Source of the DNA: Euglena gracilis
Taxonomy: Eukaryota; Euglenida; Euglenophyceae; Euglenales
NCBI GenBank assembly: GCA_039621445.1
Contig: CP154956.1
Coordinates: 77,806,474 to 77,870,473, forward strand
Length of the DNA: 64,000 nucleotides
Reading direction: 5' to 3'
Position numbers and translations under genes: made by a program. Under the pieces are notes generated by a model. That model was not told where the DNA came from. It ran no database searches and saw only the letters and a program-made list of their open reading frames with translations. Positions 10,225-19,455 of this stretch are shown piece after piece (position 1 is the stretch's first letter; each line of letters opens with the position of its first letter).

Positions 10225-10377
10225 GATGCCCTCACTGAAAACGTGCCTGAACACAGATGCCGTCACTGAAAACGTGTCATTGCCACAAATGCCGTCACTG
10301 AAAACGTGTCCTTGCCACAGATGCCGTCACTGAAAACGTGTCATTGCCACAAATGCCGTCACTGAAAACGTGTCACC
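10225..10377 (+). repeat. left subterminal 32-bp array
   Basis: About five copies of a 32-bp unit containing GCCACAAATGCCGTCACTGA and AAACGTGTCATT. The matching array is at 11271-11440. Confidence 0.85.
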
Positions 10378-10414
10378 CCCCCCCCTTTTTTCTTTTTTTT
10401 TCTTTTTCCCGCAG

Positions 10415-11077
10415 CCCTGCCAATATGGCTAAACGCACGGCAAACTTTGTGAATGGTCTTTTGCCACCTCCCCCTAGGACGGAACTGTTCCTGGCTGCTC
10501 TTGCGGTATACCAGCAAGATGCCAAGAAGCCGAAGGTTGACCCCCTTCATGGCACCTTGCTGGCACAGGGCAATACAAAGAAAAAGTCCGGCACCCTGGG
10601 TGCAGAGCTTGCTGCTGTTGCCAACTGTTTGGAGTTCGCCAAACTGTGTCAACATCGGCAAGCCTGTTATCCTGAGCTGGATGCTTTCTTTGTTGCCTGG
10701 ACGGGATGGGAGCTGGAACCCAGCCTGTTGTTCGATGAGGCGAGCGTCATCGAACAATGTGTGGCTCAACGTGAGCAGCAGTCGGGAACTTTGTTCGTTT
10801 CAGGGAATCGTTCGGCAACCTCTTTTCAGACATACGTGAATGCCGTCGCTCGGGCATTCCGCAAAACAACCACCGAGGGAGTAGGTTTGCCCTCCTCAGA
10901 GCGCCAATTCCTCCAGTTCAACGAGATTTTTTCGCGTTCCCTGGAGCGCGAACGCGCGCGGAAGGCAGTGTCAACGGCGGTTCGGCCTCCAGCAGACGTG
11001 TTGCAGCCTGAAGAGTTGGACCAGTTGCTGAAGGGGGTGAACTGGTCCAACGCTTATGATTTGTGGCGGCCACCAAA
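10415..11077 (+). CDS. captured exon, possible tyrosine-recombinase-like N-terminal region
   Basis: Begins after a long pyrimidine tract ending CCCGCAG and is open to a GTATGG donor (221 codons; ATG at 10425). The product is mixed alpha-helical in look, with KKPKVDPLHGTLL near the start, then FQTYVNAVARAFRKT and PADVLQPEELDQLLKGVNW near the end. A helical SAM-like region followed by an EEL..LL segment resembles the core-binding domain and start of the catalytic domain of tyrosine recombinases, but no catalytic Arg/His/Tyr set is present. A fragment of an unrelated host gene is equally possible. The balanced base use and splice borders argue that it is or was real coding sequence. Confidence 0.45.
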
Positions 11078-11270
11078 GTATGGCTCTTTTTTGTGTAAAG
11101 CCTGTCGTGTGCCGTGATTTTCGTCCCTTCCCTGTCCTTGTGCCAAGGCAACCAAGCCTTCTTGTTGTCGTGTTGTGGAGTGCCCCCGACCCGCCTCACC
11201 TGTTGAGGACCACCCGGCCTCTCAACCGCACTCCGATTTTTCATGACAGCGTTTTTTGCTTTTTACTCAG

Positions 11271-11440
11271 GGTTGCCACAAATGCCCTCATTGAAAACGT
11301 GTCATTGCCACAAATGCCGTCACTGAAAACGTGTCCTTGCCACAGATGCCGTCACTGAAAACGTGTCATTGCCACAAATGCCGTCACTGAAAACGTGTCA
11401 TTGCCACAAATGCCGTCATTGAAAACGTGTTCATGACCAC
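11271..11440 (+). repeat. right subterminal 32-bp array
   Basis: About five copies of the same unit as at 10225, running directly into the right TIR. Confidence 0.85.
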
Positions 11441-11714
11441 GAATTTCAGGGCAGGCATTTGGCGGGCTGAACACGTTTTTAAAATTTTCAAAGGAATTTT
11501 GACTATAGGTCGGTAAAGGTCGGGCCGACCATGGTCGGCCCGACCTGTTTGTTACCGACCATTATGGTCGGCCCGACCATTTGGAGGTCGGGCCGACCAT
11601 ATGGTCGGTAGAAACGACCTCCATTGTTTTCCACATCAGAAGCATAAAAACCCTTGGCCAAACCCTGTGGAACATACAGATGGGCTATTTTACCTACCTG
11701 GGTGCACAGAAAAG

Positions 11715-12140
11715 GATTTTGTGGGGGGGGGGCGCGTTTTGGCCATCGTTGCCTTGCACACACAAGGGGATATTGTTATTTTAGGCGGGGGGGGTCCGGG
11801 GGAGGCGGCAGCCCCCCGCGGAGGAGGCCGTAGGCCGACTAAGTTAGCACAAAGGGAGTTTTTTGGAGGGTGCGTTTTGGCCATCCTTGCCTTGCACACA
11901 CAAGGGGATTTTGTTATCTTAGCGGGGGGGGTCCGGGGGGGCGGCAGCCCCCCCCGGAGGAGGCCGTAGGCCGACTAAGTTAGCACAAAGGGAGTTTGTT
12001 GGGGGGCGCGTTTTGGCCATCCTTGCCTTGCACACACAAGGGGGTATTGTTATTTTAGGCGGGGGGGGCTGGGGGGGGCGGCAGCCCCCCCCCCCCGGAG
12101 GAGGCCGTAGGCCGACTAAGTTAGCACAAAGGGAGTATAT
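11715..12140 (+). repeat. tandem array of the GGCCATCCTTGCC unit
   Basis: Three head-to-tail copies of a unit of about 130 bp (starts near 11739, 11876 and 12015). Each runs GGCCATCCTTGCCTTGCACA, a G run, a C run and GGAGGCCGTAGGCCGACTAA, ending GTTAGCACAAAGGGAGT. Confidence 0.85.
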
Positions 12141-12699
12141 TGGGGGGTTTTTAATTTTTTTTTTCCATATGGGATGTTTTTTGACAGTTTCAAGGTCATT
12201 CCAATGTGTTTCCATCCTTTTTGAGTCAAATTTGCCGAACCAAATTTTGAGGGGGGGGGGCTTAAATTTCCAAAAAAGGGGGGGTAATGCGGTTGATTGG
12301 AGGTCGGGCCGACCTGGTCGGCCCGACCTCCAATGGTCGATAGGCCATAGCCAATGGTCGGCCCGACCTAGGTCGGCCCGACCATGGTCGGTACGACCTC
12401 CGGGATCGTCGTAGCCAATCATCCGCACGGAGCCGTGCCAGAAAGATGCCCAGATCGCCAGTTATGGAAACTCGCCCAGTGAGCGGAATTAATCCATTCG
12501 GTAATTAATGCAGCACGGTATTTTAATCCCTCCGGTAGAGCCAAGTCTTGTTCACCATTGTTGAGGGACCGTTCCATTTTGGGTTTGATCATGATTGCAA
12601 GAAAGTTCAATTTTGCAGGTTGAACAACCCGAGTTTTTTTCTAAGTCAAAATTTTCGAAGTCTTTTAAAGCACAATCCTCAGAACCGGGCGATTTTTTC

Positions 12700-12760
12700 G
12701 TGCCACGAAAAATCACGAAAAATCACGAAAAATCACGAAAAATCACGAATGGCGACATGG
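12700..12760. repeat. right subterminal AATCACGAAA repeats of the hAT
   Basis: Four perfect AAAAATCACG units just inside the right end, mirroring 8195-8283. Confidence 0.75.
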
Positions 12761-12791
12761 AGTCTTCAGCACGAAACTGAGGGAATCCCTG

Positions 12792-12985
12792 AAACATCCC
12801 AAATTTGGTGTCTTTCTCTGACCGAGGATGGGCAAAAAAAGCTAAAATTAAAGGCAAAATTTTTTTTTGCCATGGACCCTCAATGGCGTTTTTTTTTGTT
12901 TTTTTTTTAAAAAAAAAACATGTTTTTTTAAAAAAAAACGTGTTTTTTTTGACTTCGTTTTAAACGAAGTTCCAGCTATGGTAGC
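12792..12985. repeat. right half of the host repeat split by the hAT
   Basis: Continues AAACATCCCAAATTTGGTGT exactly where 8170 broke off, through the ATGGACCCTCAATGGCG and GACTTCGTTTTAAACGAAGT blocks. Confidence 0.8.
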
Positions 12986-13059
12986 CCGACTAAGTTTGCA
13001 TATCGGGGTTCATTGGTGAGCGCGATTTGGCCCTCCTTGCCTTGGATAGGGTTAGGGTT

Positions 13060-13760
13060 ACCACCCCCCCCCCCTATTGTCCCACCGACCTCCCCCCGGG
13101 AGGCCCGACCGGACAATATGGGGGCAGGGTTGACGTTTTTTTTTGTTTTTTTTAAAAAAACAAAAAAACATGTTTTTTTAAAAAAAAACGCAAAAAAAAC
13201 ATGTTTTTTTGAAAAAGCAAAAAATGACCTTTTTCCTTGCGAAATCGCCATTTTTTTGAGGAAATTTTTTCGGGTGTGGTTCGGGTCACGGGGGTCACGG
13301 GGGAACACCACATTTTCGGTGGGCAAATTAGGAATCACTGAAAACGAATTTTGGGGGGAAAATCCTTTTTGGCTCCAAATTAGGAATCCCCCAACCTAAA
13401 ATTAGTATTTTGACACCAAATTAGGCATCCCAGTCTAAATTTTGCAAAATTTATGCCTCAAAATTAGGAATCTACCTGAATACTTTGTCAAATTAGGCAT
13501 CACCGGCCAAGTTTTTTTAAAAAAACATTGCAAAAATTTTTCCCCCAAACCCTCCATGACGTTTTTTTTGGTTTTTTTTAAAAAAACATATTTTTTTTTA
13601 AAAAAAACATGTTTTTTTTGTTTCAAAAAAACAAGCCGTCAACCTTGTATGGGGGGGGGACAATATGGGGGTACCAAAGGAATTTCATTGGCCGAGCCAA
13701 AAAAAAACCCCCGTCGGCCGGGGCCGAGGGACAATATGGGGGGAGGCGGGTAGTTAGGGT
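13060..13760. repeat. GGGACAATATGGGG palindromic repeat interrupted by a MITE
   Basis: The left part (13060-13124) carries CCTATTGTCCCACCGACC. The right part (13648-13760) resumes with TATGGGGG, GTACCAAAGGAATTTCATTG and a final GGGACAATATGGGG. Joined, it parallels the intact copy at 1075-1235. Confidence 0.75.
13125..13647. mobile_element. hAT-like MITE, copy 1 (523 bp)
   Basis: Starts CAGGGTTGACGTTTTTT and ends AAGCCGTCAACCTTG (inverted tips CAGGGTTGACG and CAAGGTTGACG). A perfect TATGGGGG duplication lies at 13117-13124 and 13648-13655. The interior repeats CAAATTAGGAATC and CAAATTAGGCATC blocks between A/T homopolymers. No coding content. Confidence 0.9.
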
Positions 13761-13900
13761 AAGGGTTAGGGATAGGGTTAGGAATACGGTTAGGGTTAGG
13801 GTCAGGGTTCGGGTTAGAGTTGGGGATACAGTTAGGGATAGGGTCAGGGTTACGGATAGGGTTAGGTTTAGGGTTAGGGTTAGGGTTAGGATTATGGTTT
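13752..13900 (+). repeat. degenerate interstitial telomere-like tract
   Basis: About two dozen GGGTTA, GGGATA and GGGTCA variants, ending in four good TTAGGG repeats. Confidence 0.75.
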
Positions 13901-14291
13901 GGGGTTGGCCATGGAACTCAACTGATTTGGCCTTTCACCCCCTTTTTTTTCAATATGGGACATTTTCCGACGTTTTTAGGGACATTTTGATGTGTTTCCT
14001 TGCATTTTACATTGAATTAAGAGAATTAAAATTTTGAGGGGGGGGGCTTAAAAATTAAAATGGGGGGGTATTGCAGTACAGTGGAGGTCGGGCCGACCTG
14101 GTCGGCCCGACCTCCAGAGGTCGGGCCGACCTGGTCGGCCCGACCTCCAGAGGTCGATAAGCCATGGCCAAAGGTTGGCCCGACCTAGGTCGGCCCGACC
14201 TCCAGAAGTAGCATGGCCAATATTCCGCACGGAGCCGTTGGTGATGGTTGCCCATTGGTAGTCGGCCCGACCACCAATAATTAGTCCACCC

Positions 14292-14922
14292 CAGGGTTGA
14301 CGTTTTTTTTGTTTTTTTTAAAAAACAAAAAAAAACATGTTTTTTTTTAAAAAAAAACGCAAAAAAAACATGTTTTTTTTAGAAAAAGCAAAAATTGACC
14401 TTTTTCCTTGCGAAATACCCATTTTTTGAAGAAAATTTTTCGGGGGGGGGGGGGTAACGGGGGGGGGTAAAGGGGGAACATCACATTTTTGGTGGCCAAA
14501 TTAGGAATCACCAAAAACGAATTTTTGGGGAAAAAATCCTTTTTAGGCTCCAAATTAGGAATCCCCAACCTAAAATTAGCATTTTGACACCAAATTAGGC
14601 ATCACCATTCCAAATTTTGCGAAATTTATGCCTCAAAATTAGGAATCTGCCTGAATATTTTGTCAAATTAGGCATCACAGGCCCTCTAAAAAAATTTTAT
14701 GTGTGAAAGTATTTCCAAATCTGTGTTTTCTGGTGCGAAAAATCATGCTTTCAACCCCAAAAAAAAAACAAAAAAATGAATGTTGCAGAGATAAAAAATG
14801 AACTTTTTTCTAAAAAAAACATTGCAAAATATTTTTCCCCCAAACCCTCCATGACGTTTTTTTTGTTTTTTTTTAAAAAAATATGTTTTTTTTGTTTTAA
14901 AAAAAACAAGCCGTCAACCTTG
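14292..14922. mobile_element. hAT-like MITE, copy 2 (631 bp)
   Basis: Same tips and interior as 13125-13647, flanked by a perfect GTCCACCC duplication at 14284-14291 and 14923-14930. It lies just outside the right end of Mutator-like copy C. It is longer than copy 1 by an extra segment near 14690-14815. Confidence 0.9.
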
Positions 14923-14949
14923 GTCCACCCCCCCTCTAAAAGAGTTTTT

Positions 14950-15075
14950 TATATCGAGAACTGTGTCCCAAACGCCGGTTCGGGCGTGAAACCTGTGCCT
15001 GGGACGCCGGTTCGGGCGGTAGCCCGAACCGGCGTCCCAGGCACAGTTTTTGAACCGGCGTTTGGGACACAGTTT
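14950..15075. repeat. palindrome of GACGCCGGTTCGGG blocks
   Basis: Arms containing CTGTGTCCCAAACGCCGGTT and TGTGCCTGGGACGCCGGTTC fold around a short CGGTAG centre. The same blocks reappear near 15765-15850. Confidence 0.7.
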
Positions 15076-15077
15076 TT

Positions 15078-15892
15078 GAAACCGTGGCTAGGGGGCTCCG
15101 GTTTCATGCCCGAACCGGCGGCCGAGGAATCACGGCCAATTTCGCCCAAAACACCCATGTTTGGGGCTGTTTTGGACGACTTTGGCCCAAATGGGTCGCC
15201 GGTCAAAAATGGCAGATTCCACACTTATGAAGCCATATTACCCATCAATCGAAAGCTCTTCTCAAGGGCTTTCGACAGATGGCCACAGGATTCGGCCATA
15301 ATGCACGCAGCGCTTATTTTCAGCGATCGTGTCTTCCAAAATTTGACATCCTAATTTGTCAAATCCCACAGCTCAGGTTGCATATTGCATATCAAACGAA
15401 AGGTCTCGCCAACGCCTTTCGCTTGGTACCCACAGAACTCAGCCAGATTGCAAAGCGCTCTCAAAATCAGCGATCGCATTTTTCCGCATTTTTCGGACCC
15501 CATTTGCATATCTGAAATTGCACTTTTCAGCTGCCATGTTGCCCATCGATCGAAAGCTCTTCTCAAGGGCTTTCAGCAGATGGCCTTAGATTTCTGCCAT
15601 GCTGCGTGGTATTCTACTTCAGAAATTCTCCAAAATTGGCCAAAAGGAAACTTTTCCTCAAAAACCCCCAATTTTTGGCCCAAGACCACCCAAAAACTGC
15701 TCAAATATGATTGCCACCTGTCTACAAACCCTTTTGGACACTTTTTGGCACTTTTTATTTTGGGTCTCCCAGACGCCGGTTTCACGCCCGAACCGGCGTC
15801 CAGGACGCCGGTTCGGCGCAGAAATTTCCCGCCCGAACCGGCGTCCCAGACGCCGGTTCGGACATGAAACCGGAGCCCCCAGACACGGTTTC
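15078..15892. mobile_element. TIR element (815 bp) with internal duplicated block
   Basis: The left end GAAACCGTGGCTAGGGGGCT and the right end AGCCCCCAGACACGGTTTC are inverted over about 42 bp. Inside, CGAAAGCTCTTCTCAAGGGC occurs near 15250 and 15550, with a third weaker copy near 15400. No TSD was recognised and no coding frame is convincing. Confidence 0.6.
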
Positions 15893-15994
15893 AAGCCCCC
15901 CCTCCAAAAATATTCATTCAAATATGAAGGAAAATGACTTGAAACCCACCCAAATGCCTTCAAAAACCTCTATTCGGGGGTCAATTTGAAAAAA

Positions 15995-16250
15995 AAAATC
16001 AGGGTAATAAGTTCTTTTTGCGGCTGTTTTGCTGAAGGTGCCTGTGCAAGCTGCTGTCCCCCCCCCCCAGACCCCCCTCCAAAAACAAAATCCCCTTGTG
16101 TTTGTAAATCAAGGATGACCGAATCGCGCTCCCTAATGAACTTGGTCGGCCCCCCCCCGGGGGAGGGGGGGCTGCCCCCCCCCCCCCGCGGACCCCCCCC
16201 CCGCCCTCCAATAACAAAATCCCCTTGTGTGCGCAAGGCAACGATGGGTC
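15995..16250. repeat. inverted relatives of the GGCCATCCTTGCC unit
   Basis: Two copies on the opposite strand, each with a C run, then CAAAATCCCCTTGTGT followed by GCAAGGCAACGATGG or a decayed version. Confidence 0.65.
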
Positions 16251-16360
16251 TTCGGGGGCGCCGTCCCGCCCCGAATCGCCCAAAAGTGACTGTTGCCACA
16301 TTATTTTCGAATGGCTAAACTTTGGCCCGCGGCCCGGCGAGCGCCACCAAGTCTCTCGTG

Positions 16361-16361
16361 T

Positions 16362-16412
<51 letters not shown>

Positions 16413-16460
16413 TGTGTGCGTGCATGCGTGCGTGCGTGTGTGCGTGTGCGCGCGCGCGTG
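16361..16460. repeat. (TG)n microsatellite
   Basis: A long TG dinucleotide run grading into TGCG. The VCVCVC frames are artefacts. Confidence 0.95.
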
Positions 16461-16464
16461 TTCC

Positions 16465-17465
16465 CTCCAATTCTCACCAATGGGGTCTGGAGGAAGCGGT
16501 GACTAATAAGGGTCATGTCCCCCAGGTGGACCCCCCTCCCACAGGTCTTTTTAAAACCTCTGGCTGTTGGCTGCATTCTGGTGGGGGCCTCCAGGTCCAC
16601 TCACGCTTTCCAGGTGACATCTTTCACACCTAACGACCAATTTTTTTGCACTTTATCTCAAAAAAGGTTGCATCGGGTGTTTTGCAGAGTTGCCGTGAAA
16701 AGCCGTGAACCATTCACGGGCTTCCCCGTGTGAGGAACAGGGGTGCATTCACGGGTGCCACATTGTGGACGCGTGAATGGGTCACGGGTGCCGCATTGTG
16801 AACCCGTAATCCATTCACATGTTTACAATGCGGCACCCCTCCATGCCCTTGGCATCGCAAGATTCTCTCGCACTGGGTCGCGGGTCAGTCACATTCGCCG
16901 CCACTTGTGTTCTTGCTGCAACCCAAGGTCAATTGTCCCCTGTTTATTTTGATTTTTCTACAAATGTTACAAAATCATTTTCATTCACAGCAGCATATGG
17001 TACATAACCGCAACCCTCACAAACCCGCGTCTTTTTTTGGACCACAACGCAGATCTGCACACATGAAATGGTAGACCTCACGGTACACAGAACGACAAAT
17101 ATTGTTGGCTGCCGCAGCGTCTGTGTCACCAAATGCACAAACACCACACAGAAACATAGAGGAAACACAGAGGGGACGGTAGAGAGGATTTGGTTGACAG
17201 CTGCGCCTTCAGGCACAGGGTCAGCGTGCCAGTTCAGGTAAGCCGATTATTGAGGAGTGTTCCACAAGGAACTTGCACCGTCGTCTACAGAACCCATCTC
17301 CTCTAACTTCAACCACCGCTTCAGCGGCGGATTGGCAATCTTAGAGAGATTGGATTGCAGCACAATGTTCCCCCCCAAAGAATTTACCTGCGTGCGACGC
17401 TGCTCCATCGTCAGCCAGTTCCTTTCGGAAGGCTGGGAATCGTGATTGGACCCCGATTTTTCTTA
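16465..17465. other. no confident gene; coding-like fragment on the minus strand near 17000-17170
   Basis: On the minus strand at about 17020-17170 one frame reads CGVCAFGDTDAAAANNIC and then REVYHFMCADLRCG, which looks protein-like and cysteine-rich but ends in a stop with no partner exon. The rest contains repeated GTGAACCATTCACGGG-type inverted repeats (16690-16830). Confidence 0.25.
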
Positions 17466-17469
17466 TAGA

Positions 17470-17705
17470 AACTTTCAACGGAGTGCATCTTTTTCCATTG
17501 CGCAGCAGTGTCAGGCTTTTTTCATTGTGCAAAAGGGTACCTTTTTTCGGAACAAGTGCAAATATTTGGGGACGCAGTGCAAAAGCTTTTTGAGACCTTT
17601 GGGCATATTTTTTTGAAGGCACTGGGCGAAAATTTTGACATGTTGGGGCAAATGTTTTTACCAGGCGCAAACATTTCGGACGCTAGATTTGGTCATATTT
17701 TTTCC
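17470..17705 (+). repeat. short-period GCAAATATTTTTG repeat, copy 1
   Basis: Degenerate units of about 30 bp such as GGGCAAATGTTTTTACC and GGGCGAAAATTTTGAC, opened by CATTGCGCAGCAGTG. The order matches 19900-20300, so it is a dispersed element rather than a random AT stretch. Confidence 0.65.
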
Positions 17706-17814
17706 CCTTGTGGCGCATTCTTGTTCCACAGTGAGTGTGAGTTGGGTTCTACCCAGACGTTCTCCATCAGCATCCTCGGTCAACATCTTCTGTGTTGTTC
17801 TCAGAGCCTCTTAT

Positions 17815-18115
17815 TTTCACTGTTGATGTGAGAAGGAGATACCGCATGGAATCCATTTTTGCAAGCCCACATAGAGGAAGTGAATGCTGCCAGCCTGTGG
17901 CGATTGAAGGCGAGGGATTCACCGCAAATCTACCAGCAGCTTCACCTCCAGACGACTCGCGTATGGCCTTTGCCCCAAGGTATCAGGGCCAGCGATGGCG
18001 AGCCACTTCTTCCCCCGCGAGTAGCAGGCTCTTCCACCCTTCCAGGGTGACACGACCCACCACACCAGTGTTTGGTGCCCCGTGCTACAAGCGGCCCCGG
18101 AAAAGCGCAATGCTT
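17815..18115 (+). CDS. unassigned coding-like stretch
   Basis: Two overlapping plus-strand frames are open. The more protein-like reads LQAHIEEVNAASLWRLKARD and PQIYQQLHLQTTRVWPLPQG. It is preceded by a pyrimidine-rich segment. No domain is recognised and no connection to another exon could be made, so this may be an exon of an unseen gene or a transposon remnant. Confidence 0.25.
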
Positions 18116-18124
18116 TTTTGAAGA

Positions 18125-18630
18125 TTGTGTGGGGGGGGTCAAAAAGCTCACAACTTTCTCAGATTCAAACAAGATTCAGTGCTTTTAATCTGGAAGAATA
18201 ATATTTGGAATATGGTTGAATGCCCATTTTTGCTTTGATCACCTTTGTCAATGAGGAAACAAATCAAGTTTCAACAGGTTTCCAATGCACCTAGATTTGT
18301 GACAGGATGTGCAGGTTTTCCTTCTGACAAAATGCGAAAATATAATTTCAAAATTTCACAACTGTTGAGAAAAATTTGGTGCCAAAGGGAAAAGGAAACA
18401 TCACTTGTGTGTCCCCCAACCCACCCTACTTTGAGGTGGGCGGGATTGGAGCTGGACAAAACTGCTGTGGTAAAATTGCTGGATTAAAATTCGCTGGAAA
18501 ACACTGGTCTTGACCAAAATGGTGAGAAAATGGTGGCCTTTGTCAACATTCACAATAAAATGGTTAGTTTTCATTCCCGGGATTTTCTAAAACTCCACTT
18601 TTTTTTTTACAAAACTGCTTCCCTCAAGAA
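18125..18630. other. no confident feature
   Basis: AT-richer DNA. One plus-strand frame (18245-18487) encodes a basic peptide containing MRKYNFKISQLLRKIW, without recognisable domain or neighbours. Confidence 0.3.
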
Positions 18631-18639
18631 ATTGTGATG

Positions 18640-19045
18640 CTTACCCTCCCCCCTCAATGCCCCCCAATTGGCCAGTTTTTTTTTGGCGAATTCTGGTTCA
18701 TTCCCCTCAAAGTGGCCACTTTCTTTCGGCCCCAAAGGTGCCGAAAACAAAAATTTGCCCCCCCCCCCCAAAGTGTTCACCCCCCCCTCCTCCCAGAGTG
18801 GTCGTTTTGGGGTCCCACGGCGCCTTGGGGCAGCTGGTACCATGCCCCCCCCCCCCCGATAGTGTCCCATACCCGGCCTAACGGCAGGGCGGGTATGGGA
18901 CACTATCGGGGAGGGGACACTATCGGGGATGTCAATAAAATTCCTTTAGGACTGGCCGGCCGGGTCCCATGGCAGGGGTATGGGACACTATCGGGGGGGG
19001 GGGGACACTATCGGGAGGGGGGCATGGTACCATGTAGGGGCCAAT
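18640..19045. repeat. AAAGTGGCCA / GACACTATCGGG repeat
   Basis: The left half parallels 5050-5257 (AAAGTGGCCACTTTC, the CCAAAGGTGCCG palindrome, GGTCGTTTTGGGGTCCCA). The right half is built from inverted GATAGTGTCCCATACCCG and GGGTATGGGACACTATCGGG blocks. Confidence 0.7.
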
Positions 19046-19049
19046 TTAT

Positions 19050-19455
19050 CACGTTTCTGAACAGCCGGCTGCAGTCAAAAATTTTTCAGGCTTCAAAAAG
19101 AGGTACTTGTTCGCTATCCGACCGCCACTGAAATTTTTCTAAGTCGGTTAATGAAGGAGTGGGGTTAGGGTCAGGGTTAGGGTTGCCGTTTTTTTGTTTT
19201 TTTTGAATTTGGGACGTTTTTTTTGACGTTTTTAGACACAATTTTGGATGTGTTTCCGTTCATTTTGCAGAATCGAATTTTTGACGGGGGGCCTTAAATT
19301 TCCAAAAAAGGGGGGTATTGCAGTACAGTTGAGGTTGGGCCCACCTGGTCGGCCCGACCTCCAGAGGTCGATAAGTCATGGCCAATGGTGGGCCCGAGTA
19401 GCATGGCCAATTTTTGGTCATGAGAAGTAGCATGGCCAATTTTCCGCACGGAGCC
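19050..19455 (+). repeat. partial hairpin-MITE copy and a solo Mutator-like right end
   Basis: 19097-19160 repeats GGTACTTGTTCGCT and CTGAAATTTTTCTAAGTCGG from the 3870 hairpin. 19190-19455 is a right end of the Mutator-like family, ending CGCACGGAGCC. No matching left end or duplication was found in the window. Confidence 0.6.

Larger units (their letters stand above)
10006..11480 (+). mobile_element. TIR element carrying a captured exon (Pack-type)
   Basis: The left side has a 114-bp palindrome (10006-10119) and a TIR AAAAACGTTTTCAGAGCCCG. The right TIR ends GGGCTGAACACGTTTTT. Arrays of a 32-bp repeat sit just inside each end (10225-10377 and 11271-11440). The middle holds a 663-bp open exon bordered by an acceptor-like pyrimidine tract with GCAG and a GTATGG donor, followed by another acceptor-like tract at 11250-11270. 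The short relative at 7504-7919 lacks the exon. No TSD was found. Confidence 0.7.
9480..12434. mobile_element. Mutator-like TIR element, copy B
   Basis: Starts GGCCCCGGGCGGATAATTGG and ends CCAATCATCCGCACGGAGCC. The 10-bp direct repeat GTGCCAGAAA flanks it (9470-9479 and 12435-12444). It shares with copy A the TTTTGACTATAGGTCGG segment, GGCCATCCTTGCC units, the inner G-run segment and GGTCGGCC palindromes. It contains the exon-carrying element at 10006-11480. The stretch 9540-10005 is unlike the other copies and holds nothing recognisable. Confidence 0.75.
9315..12535. mobile_element. TA-flanked MITE (about 256 bp when unfilled), split by a Mutator-like element
   Basis: The left end CCGGGGGGATGAAAATACCG and the right end CGGTATTTTAATCCCTCCGG are inverted over about 54 bp, sharing ACCGAATGGATTAAT inside. 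TA lies immediately outside each end (9313-9314 and 12536-12537). Removing the insertion at 9480-12434 and one copy of its duplication leaves about 256 bp. A TA duplication is seen in Tc1/mariner and several other superfamilies, so no superfamily is assigned. Confidence 0.7.
8171..12791 (+). mobile_element. hAT-like transposon with transposase remnants, interrupted by nested elements
   Basis: The left end CAGGGATTGCCTCAGTTTCG pairs with the right end CGAAACTGAGGGAATCCCTG. AAACATC flanks both sides (8164-8170 and 12792-12798), with an eighth base (C) shared with the terminus. The flanks join to rebuild the host repeat seen intact at 7935-8100. Subterminal repeats of about 10 bp (AATCACGAAA) lie inside both ends. 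CAGGG ends, an 8-bp duplication, subterminal repeats and a DUF659-like fragment together indicate the hAT superfamily. The catalytic C-terminal region is missing, so the element cannot be autonomous. Confidence 0.85.
4710..14236. mobile_element. Mutator-like TIR element, copy C (outermost of a nested stack)
   Basis: The left end GGCCCCGGGCGGAATATTGG at 4710 pairs with the right end CCAATATTCCGCACGGAGCC at 14236. GTTGGTGAT lies directly outside both ends (4701-4709 and 14237-14245; the match extends to GTTGGTGATGG). The termini, the inner GGTCGGCC palindromes and the inner C- and G-run segment match copies A and B. The 9.5-kb interior contains many later insertions, including the hAT at 8171-12791 and the MITE at 13125-13647. 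No Mutator transposase is visible. Confidence 0.75.

Noticed and set aside
10415-11077. Calling this a functional tyrosine recombinase
   Set aside because: Only a vague core-binding-like pattern is present, with no catalytic residues. Kept as a low-confidence possibility only.
10225-11440. 32-bp repeats on both sides of a gene as a CRISPR-like or integron-like locus
   Set aside because: Units are contiguous, lie just inside inverted ends and also occur in the short element at 7619-7919. They are subterminal transposon repeats.
13609-14037. 142-residue frame rich in VRVRVRV
   Set aside because: Spans the end of a MITE and a telomere-like tract. No splice borders or domain.
16225-16640. VCVCVC/THTHTH frames
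   Set aside because: Translation of the TG microsatellite.
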